Assembly: GCA_012269655.1 (NCBI GenBank)
Contig: JAAXJV010000046.1
Span: forward strand, 1 to 6,403
Origin: Pseudomonadales bacterium
GTDB lineage: Bacteria; Pseudomonadota; Gammaproteobacteria; Pseudomonadales; Litorivicinaceae
Direction: 5' to 3'
DNA length: 6,403 bases
Shown here: positions 1 to 6,116 of the stretch, piece after piece
How the letters are laid out: every line of letters begins with the position of its first letter
Numbering within the stretch: the first letter of the stretch is position 1
The notes under the pieces: model-generated
What the model saw: only the letters and a program-made list of their open reading frames with translations
Databases searched by the model: none
What the model was told of the DNA's origin: nothing
Made by a program: the position numbers and the translations under genes

Positions 1-778
1 CTAGACGAGAGGCCATCAACTCACTGCTCCAGAAGTCAGAGAAGTCGAGATCCCATCCCAAACCCAAAGCGACATCCAACTGAGTGCCCAGCAGCGCAAA
101 ACCCTGTGCGATCGACCATGGCCGACTACTCAGTAGCAAAATAGCGACCTGAGCTAGAGCAATTAGGCCAACGGCAACCAATAAGGCGCGCCCCTTGGAT
201 GATTGCCAATTGAAACGATGCGCCCCTAATAGCCACAACACGGCTGTTAGGGCGGCTAGGGAGATAAATGTGCTGCCAGCGGGGCCAAAGTCTTGGCTTA
301 GCGAGTAGACGAAATACACGGGCGTTTCGGCCCAAAGGTCAAAGTCACGGACTGCCAACATTGTGCCAAATACAAAGGCGGCGAGGGTGGCGAGCGTGCT
401 CCAGCGGCCCTGTGCGAGATGAAATAGGTGCCCAGAAGAGCATCCATTGGCGATCTGTGCACCTAAGCCAAATACAAAGGCTCCGACCAAAAATGCCACA
501 CCGACAGGGCGAACAAAGCCGAAATGGTCAGGACTTGCGGTAATAATTGGCAACAGCACCGCCGTGCAGGCGGCGATCAATAGAATCTGAGCGGCGAACA
601 GTTGGCTGCGCCCGTGAGTCAGAAGCTCACGCCAGCCCGTGGTAAAGCCGAAAGTGGCACCAAAAAATGCGGCGCCAATCACCAGGCCGAATGCAAAAAG
701 AGCAGCAATCTGAAGTCCAAGCTGAGTCGCAAGGTAAAGGCCAAAAAGCGCGGCTGCTCCAAAGACTAAATATTTCAT
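1..778 (-). CDS. YeeE/YedE (TsuA-like) sulfur-compound transporter, partial (C-terminus beyond window)
   Basis: An open frame runs from the ATG at 778-776 to the left edge without a stop, giving 259 residues; it was read by hand from the minus strand. It is a very hydrophobic inner-membrane protein with about seven predicted membrane segments (roughly residues 5-20, 25-46, 59-80, 90-108, 126-143, 168-185, 197-216). It carries family hallmarks: an FGxxxGWRExLxxGR stretch at residues 43-57, the signature NGCSSGH at 111-117 with Cys113, and RPWSIAQGFALLG at 219-231, which resembles the second-half motif of full-length members. In this family, TsuA/YeeE imports thiosulfate through conserved cysteines in GCxxGH motifs; the exact substrate here (thiosulfate or another sulfur species) is inferred. 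Full-length members are about 350-400 residues, so perhaps a third is missing. A GGAGAG site (791-786) lies 7 nt before the ATG and supports the start. It is separated from acnB by a terminator, so it is probably its own transcription unit. Confidence 0.88.
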   Translation of the reverse strand, partial: MKYLVFGAAALFGLYLATQLGLQIAALFAFGLVIGAAFFGATFGFTTGWRELLTHGRSQLFAAQILLIAACTAVLLPIITASPDHFGFVRPVGVAFLVGAFVFGLGAQIANGCSSGHLFHLAQGRWSTLATLAAFVFGTMLAVRDFDLWAETPVYFVYSLSQDFGPAGSTFISLAALTAVLWLLGAHRFNWQSSKGRALLVAVGLIALAQVAILLLSSRPWSIAQGFALLGTQLDVALGLGWDLDFSDFWSSELMASRL

Positions 779-814
779 GCAGGCGCTCTCCGTGCTTCGT
801 ATTTCAATATCAAA

Positions 815-844
815 AGGATACGGAGCGTCTTTTATTTCGTCCAA
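815..844 (-). promoter_or_regulatory. possible promoter of the YeeE-like gene
   Basis: On the minus strand TTGGAC (844-839) is followed after 18 nt by TATCCT (820-815), a weak match to a sigma-70 -35/-10 pair. It lies between the acnB terminator and the ribosome-binding site of the transporter gene, where a promoter is needed. Both hexamers are imperfect, so this is a tentative call. Confidence 0.3.
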
Positions 845-879
845 GAATAAAAAGGGCTAATGATATTTCGATGGGAAAT

Positions 880-909
880 AAAAAAGGCCGTCGTGATGAC
901 GGCCTTTTT
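880..909 (-). terminator. intrinsic terminator of acnB (bidirectional in form)
   Basis: GGCCGTC (886-892) and GACGGCC (898-904) form a perfect 7-bp GC-rich stem with a 5-nt loop. The stem is flanked by six A (880-885) and five T (905-909), so A-T pairs extend it. Read on the minus strand the hairpin ends in a run of six T, about 24 nt after the acnB stop codon, which is the expected place for acnB termination. The A-tract on the other side would let it work on the plus strand too, but no plus-strand gene ends here. Confidence 0.92.
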
Positions 910-928
910 AGAGTTGATTTGCCTGGGA

Positions 929-3718
929 TTAACCGGCGTTAACCATAGGAATCAACAGATCTTCTGTCGGAGGCGTGAATTGGGTCAGCTGAATACCAAC
1001 GACCGCTTCACGGTACTCTTCAAGAGTTGGGGCGCGGCCCAAGACTGCAGCCAGAACGACCACTGGTGTAGAGGCCAGTAAGGATTCACCTTTCTTGTCT
1101 GCGCGGTCTGCTACGACGCGACCCTGGAACAGGCGAGTAGAGGTGGCAAATACAGTGTCACCCTTGGCTGCTTTCTCTTGGTTACCCATGCAAAGGTTAC
1201 AACCGGGACGCTCCAAATACAGAATGGGCTCGTACTCGGTACGTGCGCTCTGCTTGGGTGCGTTGTCATCGAATTCGAAGCCAGCGTATTTCTGCAGGAT
1301 TTCCCAGTCACCTTCAGCCTTCAACTCGTCAATGATGTTGTAGGTCGGTGCGGCCAATACCAGCGGAGCCTTGAATGTGACTTCGCCTCGTTTGGCTTCA
1401 AGGTTGCGCAGTACAGCAGCGACAATCTTCACGTCGTTTTTGTGAACCATGCAGGAACCCACAAAGCCCAAATCGACGGAACGCTCACCGCCGTAATAGG
1501 AAAGTGGGCGAATGACGTCGTGCGTGTAGCGCTTGGATACGTCTTCGTTGTTCACATCGGGATCGGCAATCATGGGCTCGACGATGGTGTTCAGATCCAC
1601 GGTCAATTCCGCGAAGTACTCGCAGTTGTCATCGGGCATCAATACCGGACGACCGGTGCCCGTTTTGATGTCGTTGATACGAGCGTCTGCACGGTCAATA
1701 AGGCTTTGCAGCATCTTGTCACGGTTTTCCATGCCCTTATTGATCATGATCTGGATACGGCTCTTAGCCAATTCCAGTGATTGGATCAGGGTTTCAGGCT
1801 CACTGATACAGATAGAGGCTTTAGCCTTCATCTCAGCGGTCCAGTCGGTGAAGGTGAATGCTTGGTCAGCCAGCAGGGTGCCGATGTGTACTTCAATCAC
1901 GCGGCCCTGGAAGACGTTTTCGCCGAACTTTTTCAGCATCTGCTGCTGAGTCGCGTGAACAACGTCACGGAAGTCCATGCCGTCTTGCATGTCGCCGGTA
2001 AATGTCACTTTGACTGACTCGGGAATAGGCATAGCCGCTTCACCCGTGGCCAGGGCCAATGCAACGGTGCCTGAGTCAGCACCGAAGGCTACGCCTTTTG
2101 ACATACGGGTGTGAGAGTCACCACCGATGATAACCGACCACTCGTCAACAGTGATGTCGTTCAATACTTTGTGAATAACGTCGGTCATGGAGTGGTACTG
2201 GCCGAGCGGATCACGCGCCGTAACTAGGCCAAAGTTGTTCATAAAGCTCATCAACTTAGGGATGTTTGCCTGGGCTTTTGAGTCCCATACCGACGCGGTG
2301 TGACAACCTGACTGGTAGGCACCGTCAACCGAAGGCGAAATCACGGTCGCGGCCATGGCTTCCAGTTCTTGTGAAGTCATCAGCCCCGTGGTGTCTTGTG
2401 AACCGACTACGTTCACACGGACGCGGATATCTGAACCTGCATGTAAAGCTTGATCGCTAGCAACACCCACCGCGTTGTTGTTGAAGATTTTCTCAACCGC
2501 AGTCAGGCCGACGCCGTCGTTGCTGATTTCCTTCGAAGGAGCGAATACCTGAGGTGCTTTAACGCCTAGCGTCTCAGCAGCAAAGGTCTGTAGTTTCTTA
2601 CCGAATACGACCGCGTAGGAACCGCCGGCCTTCATAAACTCGACTTTTGCAGGTGTGAAAGCGTCAGAAACATCTGCGACCACTTCGCCGTCTTTCAACA
2701 GCTGCTTGGTTTTGGTGTTGATGGTCAGAATGGTGCCGGTTTCAACGGAATAGGCTTGCTCCAGAACAGCATCGCCATTCTCATCCGTGACAACATTGCC
2801 TGCATCGTCGGTCTTTTTAACCCAGTTTTTTAGGTCCAAGCCGATACCGCCGGTTACACCTACGGTAGTCAAGAAAATAGGCGAGATGCCGTTCGTGCCA
2901 CCTACGACGGGTGCGTAGTTAACAAAGGGCACATAAGGACTGGCTTGCTGACCGGCCCACAACGCAACGTTGTTGACGCCAGACATACGAGAAGAGCCGA
3001 CACCCATGGTGCCTTTTTCGGCGATTAACATGACCTTGCGGCCCGGGTTGGCTTCTTTAAGTTCAACGATTTTTTGTTGAACAGTCTCATCGCACATGCA
3101 ACGGCCGTGCAATTCACGATCCGAACGCGAGTGTGCTTCGGCACCCGGTGACAGCAGGTCGGTCGAGATGTCGCCCTCGGCTGCAATCAAGGTCACTAGT
3201 TCAATTTCTTCATCAATTTCAGGAAGTTTGGTGAAGAATTCAGCTTGTGCGTAGCTCTCTAAGATATCTTTAGCGACGCCGTTGCCTGCCTTAAAGGCGG
3301 CTTCTAGTCGAGCTGTGTCAGCTTCATACAAGAACACCTGTGTTTTCAAGACATCGGCTGCTTGTGCTGCGATTGCGTCATCATCGCCCAGTGCCAGATC
3401 TAGTAGGACTTCTACTGACGGCCCACCTTTCATGTGCGATAGCAATTCAAATGCAAAGTCGACAGTGATTTCTTCCAGTTGTGTTTCACCCAGAATGATT
3501 TCTTTAAGGAACTTGGCTTTGACACCGGCCGCGCCTGTAGTGCCAGGCAGGGTGTTGTAGATCAAGAACTGCAATGAATCTGCGCGGTGTTCGTTGGCCG
3601 CGTCTTTAATTTGCTCAACGATTTCAGCCAACAAGTCGGCACCGTCGATGGGCTTAGGATGTAAACCGTCCGTTTTGCGGTCGGCGATCTCTTGCAGATA
3701 CTCGGAATAAAGGCTCAT
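929..3718 (-). CDS. acnB: aconitate hydratase B (probable bifunctional aconitase / 2-methylisocitrate dehydratase)
   Basis: This 929-residue cytoplasmic enzyme interconverts citrate and isocitrate through cis-aconitate in the TCA cycle; AcnB proteins also often act on 2-methylisocitrate in propionate breakdown. The domain order is that of AcnB: an N-terminal HEAT-like helical domain (about 1-160), then the swivelling domain brought to the front (about 170-390, with LLSPGAEAHSR 188-198 and GVGSSR 239-244), then the catalytic [4Fe-4S] domains. Key motifs are GSQDTTG 439-445, SGCHTA 470-475, GGDSHTR 532-538, and the cluster ligands Cys756 (GSCMVHK) and Cys840/Cys843 (PGCNLCMGNQ), all intact; TSTR at 859-862 fits the substrate-binding arginine. 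The start is supported by an AAGGGAG site a few bases upstream (about 3729-3723). It is about 64 residues longer than E. coli AcnB, with an acidic extra loop near 301-325, and from memory resembles the long AcnB form common in Bacteroidetes. It has its own probable promoter and a strong terminator. Confidence 0.97.
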   Translation of the reverse strand: MSLYSEYLQEIADRKTDGLHPKPIDGADLLAEIVEQIKDAANEHRADSLQFLIYNTLPGTTGAAGVKAKFLKEIILGETQLEEITVDFAFELLSHMKGGPSVEVLLDLALGDDDAIAAQAADVLKTQVFLYEADTARLEAAFKAGNGVAKDILESYAQAEFFTKLPEIDEEIELVTLIAAEGDISTDLLSPGAEAHSRSDRELHGRCMCDETVQQKIVELKEANPGRKVMLIAEKGTMGVGSSRMSGVNNVALWAGQQASPYVPFVNYAPVVGGTNGISPIFLTTVGVTGGIGLDLKNWVKKTDDAGNVVTDENGDAVLEQAYSVETGTILTINTKTKQLLKDGEVVADVSDAFTPAKVEFMKAGGSYAVVFGKKLQTFAAETLGVKAPQVFAPSKEISNDGVGLTAVEKIFNNNAVGVASDQALHAGSDIRVRVNVVGSQDTTGLMTSQELEAMAATVISPSVDGAYQSGCHTASVWDSKAQANIPKLMSFMNNFGLVTARDPLGQYHSMTDVIHKVLNDITVDEWSVIIGGDSHTRMSKGVAFGADSGTVALALATGEAAMPIPESVKVTFTGDMQDGMDFRDVVHATQQQMLKKFGENVFQGRVIEVHIGTLLADQAFTFTDWTAEMKAKASICISEPETLIQSLELAKSRIQIMINKGMENRDKMLQSLIDRADARINDIKTGTGRPVLMPDDNCEYFAELTVDLNTIVEPMIADPDVNNEDVSKRYTHDVIRPLSYYGGERSVDLGFVGSCMVHKNDVKIVAAVLRNLEAKRGEVTFKAPLVLAAPTYNIIDELKAEGDWEILQKYAGFEFDDNAPKQSARTEYEPILYLERPGCNLCMGNQEKAAKGDTVFATSTRLFQGRVVADRADKKGESLLASTPVVVLAAVLGRAPTLEEYREAVVGIQLTQFTPPTEDLLIPMVNAG

Positions 3719-3809
3719 ACGTCTCCCTTTGATGAACTATGGCGTCAATTGCCGATCGGCCCCGATCATGGGGTGTCTATGCAAAATTCAGATTATGCCG
3801 GCGCTGGGG

Positions 3810-3823
3810 CGAACGAGTGTTCG
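3810..3823. promoter_or_regulatory. perfect 14-bp inverted repeat in acnB leader
   Basis: CGAAC and GTTCG flank the four bases GAGT, a perfect 5-bp inverted repeat about 40-50 nt downstream of the inferred acnB transcription start. It may be a protein-binding palindrome in DNA or a small tetraloop hairpin in the leader RNA. It happens to fit the Bacillus-type SOS box pattern, although gammaproteobacterial LexA normally uses a different site. Function is unproven. Confidence 0.35.
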
Positions 3824-3868
3824 ATAGGCGCTTCTGGTTCTGTGACGCGCTTTAATTAAGCGGCGCGG

Positions 3869-3874
3869 AGTATA
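3869..3874 (-). promoter_or_regulatory. probable acnB promoter (-10 element)
   Basis: TATACT on the minus strand (3874-3869) is a 5/6 match to the -10 consensus, in the gap between the kinase gene and acnB. No good -35 hexamer is found 16-18 nt upstream, so activation by a regulator, or a weak promoter, is possible. Transcription would begin near 3862 and give a leader of about 140 nt. A near-palindrome GCTTTAATTAAGC (3849-3861 on the plus strand) lies directly at the inferred start region and could be an operator. Confidence 0.5.
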
Positions 3875-3943
3875 CCGCAAAATGCTTTTCGTTGCTTGTG
3901 CTTAAGACTAAAGGATTTGCAGAAACCTAATATGTATCCCGGG

Positions 3944-5344
3944 TCACGAAACGGCTAAATGGTTTGGTTGTGGTCGAGAAGCAGGTACTACCGGAAAATC
4001 TAAGGCTACACTGGTGCCGTGCTCAACTTCTTCGATCTTTAATGAGCCTCCGAACTTTCTCATAACCGACTCAACAATGGATAGACCGAGACCGCTACCC
4101 GCTCCATCGTTTAATTGTTTGAAGCGTGCGGTTGCCTGTTGGGCAAGTTCCGGAGGAAGCGGTAGGCCATCGTTGTAAACCCGAACGGTGGCGAAATCTT
4201 CTTGGATTGAAATGCGGGTCTCAATGGTGCTCAAGCGGGCACCGCCATGTTTCACCGCGTTGTCAAAAATGTTCTTTAGAGCTTCGCCTAGCCAAAACTC
4301 GTCTGCGCTGACGAGACAGGGTTGTTCGCTTTCATAAAAGTTAAAATCAAAGCCTTCGGCTAGGTAGTTTGGGGCCTGAGTCAGACAGATTTGTCGGAGC
4401 GCAGCGTTAAGCTCGATGGTGGGCAAAGGAGATGGATTTGTGCGTTCTAAGCGCTCCAAAGACAACAGCTGCTCAGCGATCCGTATGGATTCCTTGGAGG
4501 CTCGTTTAAGGCGTTGAATTCTTTGATTCAGGCTCACAGTGTTATTCGGATCTTCTAGTGTCTCGATCAAAGCATGTACAGCGGTGGCGGGGTTGCGCAG
4601 TTGGTGAGCGGCATCTGAGATGAAGTCATGCTGGGCCTTTTGGCTCTTTTCTAACTCGCTGAGTAGGTGGTTGAGGCGGTTTTCGATACCGGCCAACTCA
4701 CTTGGCACTGGGGTTTGCAGCGGAGACAGATCGTCGGGTGATTTTCTCGCGAGATCTCGCTCTATTCGTCGCAAAGGTGCTAGACCCAGCGAAACGCCGA
4801 CCCAAATGGCGGTCAAAATGGCAGCAAAAATCAAAGTCAGAAAAATTAAATTTTGGCGAAGTTGGGTGCCCAGCCACCGTTGACGCTCGTCCATGGTTTG
4901 CCAGACGGTAATGACGAGCTGATCGTCTGGATTGCCGGTATTAAGTTGATTAAGCAGTGCGACCGCGCGAACCGGTTCGCCTCGATAGGTGACGTCAAAG
5001 AATTCGGGCTCATTTGGCTTTAGTGCCGAGTAGTTCACTTGTGTTGGCGGGTAAGCAAAGCCTGTTAGGTGTACGCCACCAAACCCCGAAACGTGATAGA
5101 ACAGGGCGCCACCGGTGGCGGCATTAATCTTATCCAGTGTGCTCAACGACAAAGCATCACCTTCACGGGTGGCAGTATCGCCACTGATGGTAATCGCGGC
5201 GGAGAATAGGTTGCGGTCAAAGAGTTCTTCGCCGGTCTGTTTGTCGTGACTGTATTGCCAATACGCCAAGCCCGCTGCCAAGGCGATCGCGGGAGTCATA
5301 ATCCGAAATAGGAGTCTGGCCTTGAGCGAACCCTGTATGTTCAT
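3944..5344 (-). CDS. tctE: TctE-like sensor histidine kinase
   Basis: This 466-residue inner-membrane kinase is the likely sensor for an extracellular carboxylate, passing phosphate to the regulator encoded just upstream. It has a first membrane helix at about 11-29, a periplasmic sensor region of roughly 135 residues (30-163; size and place fit the 2CSK_N type of TctE/QseC kinases), a second helix at about 165-188, and a HAMP linker (about 184-235). The H-box FISDAAHQLRNP (241-252) carries phospho-acceptor His247. The ATP-binding part has an N-box (NIFDN, 358-362), a G1 box NDG (391-393) followed by LPLP in place of the usual GxGIP, and a well-kept G2 box GAGSGLGLS (414-422). The ATG lies 5 nt after the regulator's stop with no strong ribosome-binding site, suggesting translational coupling. 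No terminator is visible after it, so some readthrough toward acnB is possible. The Tct assignment rests on the divergent TctC-type gene; the ligand is inferred. Confidence 0.87.
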   Translation of the reverse strand: MNIQGSLKARLLFRIMTPAIALAAGLAYWQYSHDKQTGEELFDRNLFSAAITISGDTATREGDALSLSTLDKINAATGGALFYHVSGFGGVHLTGFAYPPTQVNYSALKPNEPEFFDVTYRGEPVRAVALLNQLNTGNPDDQLVITVWQTMDERQRWLGTQLRQNLIFLTLIFAAILTAIWVGVSLGLAPLRRIERDLARKSPDDLSPLQTPVPSELAGIENRLNHLLSELEKSQKAQHDFISDAAHQLRNPATAVHALIETLEDPNNTVSLNQRIQRLKRASKESIRIAEQLLSLERLERTNPSPLPTIELNAALRQICLTQAPNYLAEGFDFNFYESEQPCLVSADEFWLGEALKNIFDNAVKHGGARLSTIETRISIQEDFATVRVYNDGLPLPPELAQQATARFKQLNDGAGSGLGLSIVESVMRKFGGSLKIEEVEHGTSVALDFPVVPASRPQPNHLAVS

Positions 5345-5349
5345 GTTTT

Positions 5350-6012
5350 TTACAGCTCGAGCAAGTAGCCAAGCCCACGGGCTGCTTTGATATTGACTTG
5401 AAAGGGTTTGATGCGCTGACGTAGACGAGAGATATGGGACTCAATCGCGCTCTCGTCGATGTCTGCACCTATTCCATAGACCTGATCTACGAGGGTTGAT
5501 TTTGGGGTCAAGCGTCCTTGGTTTTCGAGCAGACAAATGAGTATCGACATCTCGCGTCGAGGAAGCGATAGCACTTCGCCGTTGGCCAGCAGTGTTGTAT
5601 GCGTGCGGTCATACTGCAGAGGGCCGAATTGTTCCATCGTTACGTACTGCAGGGATTGGCGACGAGAGAGCGCTCGGATTCGCGCTTCTAGCTCATCCAT
5701 TTCAAACGGCTTAACCAGATAGTCATCAGCGCCTGAATTCAACCCGTCGACCCGTTCTTGAACCCCAGTGCGCGCGGTCACTAAGATAATGGCAGCCGCG
5801 AAGCCCTGTTTTCTCAGGGACTTGATGACGTCAAATCCATCTTTGCCAGGCAGATTGCCATCGACGATGACCAGATCGCTGCCTTCACGCTTTAAAAAGC
5901 GTTCTGCTTCAAGTCCATTGGTTAACAAATCAGTACTGTGCCCCAGCGCTTGCAGCCGATAACTAATGGCTTCGGCTAGGTCTAGGTTGTCTTCAACAAT
6001 AGTGATTCGCAA
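5350..6012 (-). CDS. tctD: TctD-like OmpR-family response regulator (TTG start)
   Basis: This 220-residue cytoplasmic DNA-binding regulator has a receiver domain (about 1-115) with the acidic pair Glu7-Asp8, phospho-acceptor Asp51 (VIVDGNLPG), Thr79 and Lys101 (KPF), all in place. A winged-helix OmpR/PhoB-type output domain follows (about 125-220), ending in the typical GLGYLLEL. The start is TTG at 6012-6010: it places IVEDN at the usual distance from the N-terminus, and no ATG or GTG lies in frame upstream before the stop at 6102-6100. The ribosome-binding site is weak (a GGAA about 12 nt upstream), which with the TTG suggests low expression. It forms an operon with the kinase gene 5 nt downstream and is divergent from a TctC-type gene, the arrangement of the tct tricarboxylate-uptake locus, where TctD activates the transporter operon. 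The family assignment is firm; the TctD role is drawn from context. Confidence 0.9.
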   Translation of the reverse strand: MRITIVEDNLDLAEAISYRLQALGHSTDLLTNGLEAERFLKREGSDLVIVDGNLPGKDGFDVIKSLRKQGFAAAIILVTARTGVQERVDGLNSGADDYLVKPFEMDELEARIRALSRRQSLQYVTMEQFGPLQYDRTHTTLLANGEVLSLPRREMSILICLLENQGRLTPKSTLVDQVYGIGADIDESAIESHISRLRQRIKPFQVNIKAARGLGYLLEL

Positions 6013-6016
6013 AGCT

Positions 6017-6036
6017 GCAAGGTTTCCGCAAGGTTT
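6017..6036. promoter_or_regulatory. candidate response-regulator binding site (two 9-bp direct repeats, 11-bp period)
   Basis: GCAAGGTTT occurs at 6017-6025 and again at 6028-6036, an exact repeat one DNA turn (11 bp) apart. OmpR-family regulators bind tandem direct half-sites of about this spacing, so this is a good candidate for the TctD-like protein. It lies 4 nt upstream of the regulator's start codon and about 54-73 bp upstream of the tctC -10 element. A bound dimer could therefore both activate the divergent gene and limit its own synthesis. The identity of the binding protein is inferred. Confidence 0.55.
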
Positions 6037-6089
6037 TGTTGTTAGATTCCAAGCATGGTCGTTCCCGGACGGCTGTGGAAGACAATAAA

Positions 6090-6107
6090 TATAATAGGAT
6101 TATGGAG
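6090..6107 (+). promoter_or_regulatory. tctC -10 element and ribosome-binding site
   Basis: TATAAT at 6090-6095 is a perfect -10 hexamer, but the sequence 17-18 nt upstream is GC-rich with no -35 match, as expected for an activator-dependent promoter. Transcription would start near 6102, just before GGAG (6104-6107), which sits 9 nt before the ATG at 6117. The leader would be only about 15 nt. A small inverted repeat, ATAAT-AGG-ATTAT (6091-6103), overlaps the -10 and inferred start. Confidence 0.6.
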
Positions 6108-6116
6108 TTAAATACT

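Noticed and set aside
268..543. Plus-strand open frames at the left end (also 667-942 and 126-335 minus)
   Set aside because: They are shadows of the YeeE/YedE-like gene, whose frame shows clear membrane segments and the GCSSGH motif.
800..870. Similar AT-rich stretches (TGATATT types) upstream of the YeeE-like gene, considered as an operator
   Set aside because: The match is imperfect and expected by chance in AT-rich intergenic DNA.
1178..1780. 200-codon open frame on the plus strand inside acnB
   Set aside because: It is antisense to the well-supported acnB frame, has no recognisable domain or convincing ribosome-binding site, and reflects acnB codon bias.
3737..3769. 10-codon upstream ORF in the acnB leader (minus strand)
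   Set aside because: No ribosome-binding site precedes it and no leader-peptide pattern, such as a run of one amino acid, is visible.
3779..3859. 26-codon plus-strand ORF with a possible GGGG site upstream
   Set aside because: It is too short, antisense to the acnB leader, and has no support beyond an open frame.
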